In this document: positions 55,626-64,000 of the stretch, piece by piece
Layout: each line of letters starts with the position of its first letter
Position numbering within the stretch: the first letter of the stretch is position 1
Program-made: the position numbers and the translations under genes
Source: Botryosphaeria dothidea
Taxonomy: Eukaryota > Ascomycota > Dothideomycetes > Botryosphaeriales > Botryosphaeriaceae
DNA length: 64,000 nt
Assembly (NCBI GenBank): GCA_011503125.2
Contig: WWBZ02000051.1
Span: 1,426,001 to 1,490,000, forward strand
Direction: 5' to 3'
The notes under the pieces: generated by a model
Seen by the model: the letters and a program-made list of their open reading frames with translations, nothing else
Database searches by the model: none
Told to the model about the DNA's origin: nothing

Positions 55626-55997
55626 CTTGCTCTTCGGCGCGAGGCGTGCGGAGGATGCGGTGTTGCGAAACTGCATCCAAGTAAAAAAGTAGTCGTATCG
55701 ATAAGCGCCCGTGCACAGACCCTATTTTTCGATTCCATCTCCACAGGAAGATTTGCCCAAGTCTAACAAGACAACTTTAAGGAAATCCAAGCACCCATGG
55801 ATGGACGGACGGATTGAATTGGCCCGTAGAAGGTTTATGGATAAGGCCGATTTTCTCTTCTCTTCTCATCTCACCACCAAAAGCCTCGCACCAAGAATTA
55901 TACAGAGAACTCAACGTTAATTCCTCGATCATCACTTCATAGAGGAAGAACCTCACTGGGTATCATAGCATACGTCCCCATCTCCTCACGTGTGTTT
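55626..55997. other. Intergenic region
   Basis: 372 bp between two tandem minus-strand genes (RRP12 promoter and dynactin 3' end). No specific element recognised. Confidence 0.5.
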
Positions 55998-58900
55998 TCA
56001 CGAGACGATCCCCACAGCACTCATACTCCACGGCGTATCCACCCCGCCATCACCGTACACGTCACCCACCATCCCCTTGCAGCCCCACAGCGCATCCCAC
56101 GCCTCCGCCTTCCTGACCTCCTGCTCACTGAGCTGCCACTGCGGCGTGCTCTTCATCGGGCGCCACCTCAACTTGCTCTTCGGCTTGCTCTTGTCCTTCT
56201 CGTTCTCGCTCTCCTCGCTCTCCTCCGAATCTTTCAAATTCACCAACTTCGCCACCACCGGGAGGTTCGTGATCTCCTGCAGCGCCGCAAGCCTGCGCCT
56301 GGGCATCGCATCCGTCGACTGCACCGCACCGTCTGGCCCCGAAGTGACCTTGCTCGGCGGCGCGATCGGCGTCCGCAGCCACGAGGTATTCGCCGCCACC
56401 CTGGTGATGTGCTCGCGGCGGTTCGACTGCCTGAGGAAGCGGTTGGCCTCCTCGAGGTACCTGATATCCGTCTTCAGCGCATCGATCTCTCGCTTGGTGG
56501 CGACAGTCTTCTCGCCTCCGGAGTCGCGTCTGCCCTCGCCACCGATAGCGGCCTCGATGGCCTTGGCCTGCTCGGCCTGTGTCTTCCACTTCTCCTTCTC
56601 CGTCTCGAGCGCGGCCAGGTCGCGCACCTGCGTCTCGAGTGCCTCGGCCAGCTGCTTTTCGCGGTTCTTATTCTCCTCGAGCTTCTTCTCCAGCTCCGTG
56701 ATGCGTTGCGCCTTCTTTGACGCGTCGCGCGTGCGGCTCTCGAGTAGCTCGATCTTGACCGTCGCCTCTTCGTGCTTCTGCTCTTGCAGCTTGATCTGCA
56801 TGGACCTGGCGTGCACCTCTTCCTTGAGGCGACGGACCTCCTCCTCCGTGTCCACCGAGACGATCTTACTGTCCTGAAGCTCCTTCGACCGCAGGACCCA
56901 AGGCGCAGGGTGCTTCTCAAACTCGACCGTGAGCTCGAGATCGGAGGTGATGTTGACCAGCTCGGTAAGATCTTCGCTGAGCTTGCGGAGCCTGGCAGCG
57001 AAGGTTGCGTACATTTCGGACTCTGAGACAGAGAACACCTCCTCAGAAGCCTTGAACATCGCACCACGGACTTCGCTCACATTGAATGGCTCTGTCCGGG
57101 TATCTTCGTGCAGCAGCTGGAACACATTCTCACCCATCTTCCTGACATAGCGTGCAAGATCGTCCGAAGCGTCCTGACACTCCTCGAAAGAGTTCAGAGT
57201 GTCGTTTTGCAAAGTGAGTGAACGGGCCTTCAGCTCCTGAATAGTTCGCAGAGCCTTTCCGATGATGACCTTGGCGCTGCGGGATTGTGCGATCATCTCT
57301 TCGGTCTTAGACACGAAACGATCGACACCGTCATATTCCTCTTCACCGGTAGGCGGAATGCGAGTTTGCACCTCTCCCTTGACCAGCATCAAGGCAGCGG
57401 CGGTGGTTTCCAGGTGACTCTGCATGAGCAAAGTGCGCATGACAATGTCGTGCGCGTAGCCCTCCAGACCATCACCCAGGTGGGTCTCGGCAAGGTGAGA
57501 CATGACAGCAATAGACCTATATACTCGTCAGATAGCGTACTTGTGATAGAATTAAGAAAACTTACCGGTGAAGCTCCTCAGCAACTTGCTTCTCCTTAAG
57601 TTCATCCCTCTTGAGGGCATCGATGTAGCCATTGAGGGCACGCTCAACAGGCTCAAGCTCGTACAAGGTACCCTCGAACCTGGCAAACTGGTCCAGAGAG
57701 CAGGTGGAGATGGCAGTGACAAACCTATCGCACATAGCCGAGACCCAGGTGAGCTTGTCAAGAACATCACAAGCCTCAAAGATATCCTCATCATTGATGG
57801 GTGCATCTCCAGAAACCTTATCCTTGACGAAGTTATGCACAAGCGATGCCTTGAAGCCAATACGCTTGAAGCGAAGGAGGGCAAGAACAGATTCCCTCTC
57901 CGAGTGGAAAGCCTCGGGAAGGAAGAGCTGGACAATCGCGAGATGTTCCGAAGCTTCCTGTGCCTCGAGTTTCCGCAGTTCCATGTCGATGGTCTTCATC
58001 TTGGTGCTTGCGGCGGTGTTTTGCAGCTGTCTGTTCAGATCCATCATCGCCCTGGACCTGTTGTTCAGATCCTGTGCCTGCGTCTCGCTGATCTCCTTCG
58101 AGGCCCTCATATCTTCCATATCAGACTGGAGATTCGTAACCAGCTCGCGGAACCGCATGATAGTGTATTCCTGGTCAGAAAGAGTCTCATCCTGCTGCAT
58201 GGCACGACGACCCAGGTCTGCAATAATAGCGTCCTTGAAGTCAATCTGCTCTTGAAGTTGCTTCTCGTTCTCGACGTGGTTGACTTCAAGCTCATCGTTG
58301 AGTTCCTTGAGTGTCTCGAGTTCCTCAATGGTGACCTTGAGCTGTTCAATGTACTCGTTGAGAGAAAGGTTCTTGTCGGTCAACTCTTCGATCATCTCCT
58401 CGGCCCCGAGAGCTGCATCGAGCTGTTGGCGTAGATCCTCAATGTCGGCCTCGGCCTCCAGGAGCTTGGTCTTGGTCTCGTCGTACTGCTCCTTGACGCC
58501 GGAAAGCTCCTGAACGTCTTCTTCCAAGCCCTTGATCTGATCGCGCAGCTCCACTTCGGACTCCTGGGTAATGTCACGCAAACGCAAGAGAGCCTCACGC
58601 AATCTTTCGTTCTCGCGCTCCATTTGAAGCCATCCCATGCTGGTCCTCTCTTCGGGGTTCATATCCTGGCCCAGCTCTTGGTTCTCATCCTTGAGAATCT
58701 CATTTTCCAACTCGAGTTCCTCAAGACGCTGCTTCACAGCCTCGAGGTCGGCCTTGTATGCTTCCGTCTGCTCCTCGGCCATCTCGCGGTCCAGCGTAGC
58801 CATCTCGAGAATGGTCTCATGCTCAGCCTGGATGGCCTCGACCTGCTCGAGCCTCGACTCCGCCTCTTTCAAATTCTTTTTGAGCTCATTGTTTTCCTGC

Positions 58901-59900
58901 GAGAGCGGTTGTATCTTCGCCTGTAGCTTCTGGATGACCTGCTCGTACTTATTACGCTCCTCCTGCACCCGATCCAAAGTCGCAATTTTTTCCCTGTCCT
59001 CAGCCCGCTTCTGCTCTAATAACCGCAGCTTGGTCTGTAGTTCTTTTATCTCGTTCTCCTTCTGTACCGCACTCACACTCCTCTGAGCAATTGGTGCAGA
59101 CGGCGAGCTTGAAGTTCGACTGGACGAAACGGGAGGACTTGATCGTTGTTTCGCAACATTGAGCCCCGGGCGGGTTGCTGCGGTCTTCGCTGGCCCGCTT
59201 TCTCCGGGCTTGGCGATACCGCGGCCAGCACCTCCGATGGATGGCCGAGTGGTATGTTTCGCAGCAGCTGCTGCAGATGCAGTTGCTGTTTTTGCTGTAC
59301 CAGTCGAGGTTGTTGATGTACGCCTCGCGGGCCCGGCAGCCGCGGTTCCGCTGCTAATGCTGGGGCGCGGGCGAGATACCGAGCCGGCTGCAGGCCTTTT
59401 CGTAGGAGACTAAAGTACAAAATAAGTGTAAGAACGCAAAAGTCGTTGTGATGAATCCTTACGCCGATTCGAGTGCCTCCGGCGGGGCTCTTCGTATCAA
59501 TGCTAGAAGGTCTGCTCCCCAGCCTCGGCCTCGTGGTCGACGACTCCGCTGTCATGCTTGATGGCCTGCTCTTGCCCTGATCTATAGATCCGGTAGCCCT
59601 CCTAGCAACGGCTCCAGGAGCAGCGGGTCTGCCGGCAGCGGGCCTGGCCGGGGCCTTGGGCTTCGGCTCCTCGACAATGCGAGCAACGCCCATCGGCCGC
59701 AGGAACATGCCATGGCCGGGCTTCGAATCGAAATACCGCATTCCCTGCACCGAGCCATCGTTCTTACCTGACGGGTCGTCGAACTCGACACCTACCCAGA
59801 GACCGTCGGCGAAGGCCGTCTCGCCAATGAAACGGATGATTCCGATGCGGCCGTCATTAAGCTCGATAGTCTGGCCGGCCTTGAGGTTGGCGTCCCCCAT
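55998..59900 (-). CDS. Dynactin large subunit p150-Glued
   Basis: Minus-strand exons 59900-59463, 59409-57566 and 57516-55998 give 1266 residues. The microtubule- and dynein-binding arm of dynactin (yeast Nip100, Neurospora RO-3) needed for retrograde transport and nuclear positioning. An N-terminal CAP-Gly domain spans about residues 5-70, with FADGLWVGVEFDDPSGKNDG and the GKNDGSVQG motif. It is followed by a basic Ser/Pro/Ala-rich linker, which binds microtubules in relatives. Two long coiled coils flank a globular dynactin domain: the first starts SAVQKENEIKELQTKLRLLE; the middle has LALLRFKRIGFKASLVHNFV; the second has EEEVRRLKEEVHARSMQIKL. Splices join GGTRIG to SPTKRP and ELHR to SIAVMSHL without losing frame. 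Start: ATG 59900, giving MGDANLKAGQTIELNDGRIG. Confidence 0.95.
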
Positions 59901-60550
59901 TGTCAATGCGATGCGGATGGTTATGTGTGTCCAGAAACGCTAGCGGGGTCGATGCGTCGTCGTTTGGCTTCTCGCCGTGAGCTACGAGCTGTTCATTTGA
60001 TGCCGATGTGTTGTTCTCCTTGGATTGGGAAAACGGGCCACGTCGGGTGGGCAAAATACGTGTGTACGGCCGACAGCGGACTCGATGGGCTACTTTCGTT
60101 GTAACGGCGGCCGTATCATAGCCCGGCGGGGTTGGCGGTGGTCGATGGAAGCTGTTGTGGGATGAGGTCAATTCACAAACAAGTTACCACAAGCTTTCGA
60201 CGCGTTCCAGAGTCGCGCTATTGATCGCCGGCACGTGACATCACCCATCCACAACAGAGCTTCCTCCATTTGTAACCGACACTGTCTTTCATTGACACCT
60301 GATACTGAAATATGTATGGTTCGGTCAGATTTACTGTGTCATATTTGTACCATCAAATCATTTCTTTGTCTACTGGGTAGCACCCGCTTTGCCCGTTGCG
60401 AGAAACTATCCGCATGTGTCCTATCCTACGCCGTCCTAGATCCGGTACATATACAATTCTCGCTGAAACGCCTCTAATGCTCCTCCCGCGGGTGTTCTGA
60501 GCAGTGTCAAGCCTCCATATGTACGCGACTCAGTGGGATTCCAGGGACGA
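59901..60550. other. Intergenic region
   Basis: 650 bp between tandem minus-strand genes: dynactin promoter and the 3' region of the ABC transporter. Nothing specific recognised. Confidence 0.5.
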
Positions 60551-62828
60551 TCAAGCCGTCAACTCGGCAATCCGCTTCTCGATATCTGGAACAGCGCGGA
60601 GCTGCAGCTCCAACTCCTCCTTCTCACTGTGAGACTGTTAGCATCATGTTTCAAATTCGAGAGAAAGACAAAAACTTACTCCTCAAGCTGCAATCTCCTC
60701 TCTGCGTCCAGTTTCGTGAAGACGTAGTGGCCTTGCCCGTCGAATTGTAGAATGTTCGTGTGATACTTCCACAAGCTGCGCCGATGACTGACTGTCATCA
60801 GGGTGATACCCAACTGCTTGGCCTCATCGTACATGACCTTTTCGATCTCGAGCGTAACGCTGCTCGTGCATTCATCGAGAATGGCGTACTTCGGCGCATG
60901 GTAGAACAGTCTAGCCATGGCAACACGCTGTTGGAGACCGCCAGACAGAACATCCGTCCACTCCTGTTCCGCATCCCAACCACCAGGCCGGTCAACGATT
61001 GACTCGATCTCCACAACAGAGAGGATTCGAAGCAGGTCGGCGTCTGTGACGCCCTTATCGCGCATCTCGCGCAAGCCGTCAGGGTAGATGATCTGCTGGC
61101 GGAGAGAACCTCTTGAAAGGTATGGCCGCTGGGGAATGTAGAAAATGTCCTCAAAGGGAGGCTTTCTGACGGTGCCACCATACACCGGCCACAGACCGCC
61201 CAGGATGCGGAAGAGAGAAGATTTTCCACAGCCATTAGGACCGACAATAAGTAAGTGATCCCCGGGCTTGACCGTGAAGCTGAGCTTCCGGACCAGGACG
61301 TCGCCGTTTGGTGACACGATCGGCACATCGACAAATTCGATGTCCCCGCCTTCAGAGACCTGCCCTCTTCCACGAAGAACTACCGCATTTTCTTCCGTAT
61401 CTGCGGAAGACACCAACTTCTTCTCAAAACGGCCGGCTTGAATGTCGTCCATGACATCGAGAAGAGTAGATACACGGGCGGTGTAACCTGCGAGCTCCAT
61501 AATCTCCTTGTACGAGAACATGAGACGACCGAAGGCATCCGATGAACTGAGAAGCATCCGACGGTTGGTAACGAAGCCTGCAGCAGCCTAGTCAGCTTAT
61601 CGTATCCTTTCAATGTAAAAGTGGAACTTACTCTCAGTGCGATCTCCCATGTTGTTGCCCGCCACACCAGGAATCTTGAAGAATACTGGAACACTGCACA
61701 GCATCAACCCCAGTGCCCCCCAGAAATATTTGATGACAAAGTCCTCCATAAAGCCATGGTAGAATCTTCTCCTCAATATCCGGTTCACATGCTTGATCAG
61801 CGTGAAATAGCCCTTGTCTAATGTGTCTTTCTCCGCCTCATGCCCGGAATAGAGCGCCACCTCTTCACTGTAGTCTATCAACCTCGAATGGTGGAATCGA
61901 AATTCGCCCTCCAAGCGCGCTTCCTCCGCAACGTATTTGCCGAATGGTGGCGTAAGCGCGCGCATTACGCTCGCCGAGAGCTGAACGATCAAGCTCATGG
62001 CAAACAGACCCTCTCCACCAACACTCCGCGATAACGAATAGTTGTAGATTATCATGTCCAGAACCGGCTTCGCGATATTGGAGTACAACTCGGCGAGGCT
62101 GTTCGAAAATTTGGCTACATCGACGGTGATCAATTGATCTGCGTTCTTGATCCGGTCGTCGAGGGCAGAGAGGGAGTAGAAGGTCATTTGAGAGAGGTAT
62201 TTGTTGTGGATGTAGTTCGTCAAACGCGTGCGGTACTGGAGGGAAAGTTTGCATTGGTGATAGGAAAGCTGAGACATGTTTAGCAGGTTTAGCGGGCGGG
62301 TGGGAAGAGGGGCGATTTTACCATGGAGTTCGTGAAAGTGGCAGGAATAGCCACAGTCATCCACCAGACCAGACCAGTCAGGAAGTCTTTGCCCCTCCCT
62401 CTGACCAAGTTGCTCACCAGTCGCCCGTCCAGTTCCGCCACATACAGACTGATGAGCGTTCTGAGCACCAGGAAGATGGTATGGCTGATGATCAGCCGCA
62501 GCTCTTTACTCCGCCATCCCGGAATTACAATCTTCAAGAGCCTAAATAGGTTCCTGAAGAACTCGCGGTTCAGCTCGACCTTCTTGCGCGAAGTGGCTTC
62601 GCCCTCGGTCGACCCTGTTCCTGGCTTCCTCCGGGCCTCAGCTTGGCGGGCAGATGCAGCCTTCTGCTCGGAGATGGCGATGCGCACGCGATTGATCAGG
62701 GCAACGAAAAGGGTGAGATAGACGGCGCGCGAGATACGTGTCCGATGCTTCAGGTAGAGGGAGGTGAGCTCGTTGACGATTCCTTTGAGCGAGCGATCCG
62801 ACGGCAGGAGCTTCGACTGCGCAGCCAT
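60551..62828 (-). CDS. Peroxisomal ABCD-family half transporter (PXA type)
   Basis: Minus-strand exons 62828-62322, 62268-61632, 61577-60680 and 60626-60551 give 705 residues. A half ABC transporter that dimerises to move acyl-CoA into peroxisomes for beta-oxidation (yeast Pxa1/Pxa2, human ALDP). The N-terminus is [20 protein letters not shown], followed by the ABC membrane domain with [40 protein letters not shown] and the EAA-like stretch [17 protein letters not shown]. The nucleotide-binding domain has Walker [10 protein letters not shown], the signature [20 protein letters not shown], Walker [10 protein letters not shown], and H-loop [14 protein letters not shown] short coiled tail encoded by the last exon ends EKRIAELTA. 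At 705 residues it fits a half transporter. Whether it is the Pxa1 or Pxa2 orthologue cannot be settled by eye. Confidence 0.9.
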
Positions 62829-63709
62829 GTTGAGAGGATCCTGGATTCAGCAGGGCATCAGGAGGGGTGGGACTCGCACTGGATGGCGTCGCATGCTCTC
62901 CGGAGGAATGCTCGGATGGCTGATGATGTTGTCGCAACCAGCGCCCGGCGGATTGCGCATGTGAAAGAGACCTCGGCTTCCCCAGACTTCGCATGACTCG
63001 TGACACGTCGTTCTGCCGCATCCCTGTCGTTGACGTAAATTGGTCGGCCATCTTGCCGAAAACACCATCTGTACTTCATCTCGTAACCTCAGTCTGCAAG
63101 ATCTGGTTTCCTTTATTCTTTCTTTTGTACTGCGTACCTTTGATCACCAGTCCATGCCTTGTAAACCCTGAACAAGGCCTATCTCCACGGCGGTTACTGT
63201 ACATCCAAGACAATACTTGTCAAGCCAGGGAACTGCCATCATTCCGAGCTTCGATATTTACATTTGACGCGATATTCATCATGTCATTTTCTAATTTCGG
63301 CGATGTTTTGTGTCATCAGTAATGTCTTGAGCGAGATGCATCCAACTGGGCATTCTTTTGAGAGAGCGGCTGCCCTTTGGGATCTAAGGTTGGGGGCGAG
63401 GCAATGGTCGGCAGCGCCCATCGTTGGGGTGTTACTATTTGCATCCCGCAGGATTGAATAATACGAACGGAGTCGGGAGTGCAATGACCCCGGTACAGAG
63501 TGGCCTTTATCTCAACGAATCCTCACGATTGAACCGGCAACGACTAAGCCTTACCCAAATCTTCAAGGATTCGACACGCTGACCATTCCAAACGGGCCAA
63601 CAGTTGCTCCGCCCTCCCCAACCACATCAAAGGAGAAACACCAACGACATCCCAACGCCAACCTCAAAGGCACCCACCAAATCTCCCAAAAGATACCTTC
63701 ACCAAAAAA
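62829..63709. other. Divergent intergenic region, ABCD transporter / dehydrogenase
   Basis: 0.9 kb between divergent starts; both promoters are expected here. Short frames only. Confidence 0.5.
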
Positions 63710-64000
63710 ATGGCTGGCCTCCTCCGTCTCCTCCGGGACAAATGGTCGCCACCCCGCGACCCAACAACCTCGCTGGCCGGCCTCACCATTCTCATCACGG
63801 GCGCCAACACCGGCCTCGGCCTCGAAGCCGCAATCAAGTGCGCCCAGCTGGGCGCCGCGCGCCTCATCCTCGGCGTGCGCGACCCGGCCAAAGGCGAAAA
63901 GGCCAAAAAGACGATCGAGCAGCGCGCCAAGCGCCGCCGGCGCATCTCCACGCCCGAGCCGACGGGCGACGTTGTCGTTGACGTGTGGCAGCTGGACTTC
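63710..64000 (+). CDS. Short-chain dehydrogenase/reductase (3' part missing)
   Basis: The frame is open from ATG 63710 to the window end (97 codons), so the gene is truncated by the window. After a short N-terminal helix (MAGLLRLLRDKWSPPRDP) comes the Rossmann beta-strand and cofactor motif LTILITGANTGLGLEAAIKC (TGxxxGxG), then ARLILGVRDPAKGEKAKKTI, whose Arg following the second strand favours NADP(H), and a DVWQLDF segment typical of the strand before the conserved Asp/NAG region. Composition is very Arg/Ala-rich, and codon use is GC-biased like its neighbours. It resembles retinol-dehydrogenase-like fungal SDRs; the substrate is unknown. The catalytic YxxxK lies outside the window. Confidence 0.85.
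   Translation, partial: MAGLLRLLRDKWSPPRDPTTSLAGLTILITGANTGLGLEAAIKCAQLGAARLILGVRDPAKGEKAKKTIEQRAKRRRRISTPEPTGDVVVDVWQLDF

Noticed and set aside
23068..59900. SEC6, SEC31 and dynactin p150 as a trafficking gene cluster
   Set aside because: They are separated by unrelated housekeeping genes and spread over 37 kb; chance co-location is the simpler reading.

Overview
The window is nuclear DNA of a filamentous ascomycete (Pezizomycotina; Dothideomycetes is a guess from gene style only). The evidence is many short introns (about 46-113 bp, with GT-AG ends and CTAAC/CTGAC-type branch points), single-gene transcription units on both strands, and fungus-specific families: DUF3176, a UvdE-type UV endonuclease, a Dal5-like MFS carrier, Rch1, Pezizomycotina-style COX12 and PXA-type ABC transporter. 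I reconstructed exon structures by eye from reading frame, splice signals and family conservation. None of them has been confirmed with transcripts.

Layout. 1-18.7 kb is the sparse, accessory-looking part. It holds the 3' end of an SREBP-type bHLH factor, UV-damage endonuclease UVE1, a DUF3176 membrane protein, a membrane-anchored lectin-like beta-propeller protein, a cytochrome P450 broken by one nonsense codon, a decayed F-box-like/2EXR gene, and a small SnoaL/NTF2-like protein. Between these lie multi-kilobase stretches without convincing genes. 18.8-63 kb is denser and mostly housekeeping. In order it carries PrpF-family isomerase (-) / mitochondrial GrpE (+); mitoribosomal uL30m (-) / exocyst SEC6 (+); sphingosine-1-phosphate lyase; Rch1-like SLC10 carrier; carboxylesterase (-) / MFS carrier (+); calcipressin; NAD(P)H-type medium-chain dehydrogenase (-) / RNA polymerase II subunit RPB3 (+); COPII SEC31 (-) / RRM protein (+); MLRQ/B12D-type respiratory protein (-) / COX12 (+); RRP12; dynactin p150; and a peroxisomal ABCD half transporter (-) / short-chain dehydrogenase (+, cut by the window end).

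Genes working together. Several divergent pairs share short intergenic regions. The most coherent is the MLRQ/B12D protein with COX12: the two start codons are 317 bp apart and both products are predicted respiratory-chain components. PrpF and GrpE are both predicted mitochondrial. The secreted esterase and the organic-anion carrier form a plausible hydrolyse-and-import pair.

Most noteworthy: a candidate 3-nt microexon in COX12; 16-nt and 13-nt microexons in the neighbouring MLRQ/B12D gene; a nearly intact P450 with a single TAA where relatives typically have Gln; a cluster of three inverted repeats at 37.8-38.0 kb; and two possible starts in UVE1 that could give mitochondrial and nuclear forms. 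I saw no CRISPR array, no rRNA, no convincing tRNA and no intact transposon. I did not find a clearly new multi-gene system.
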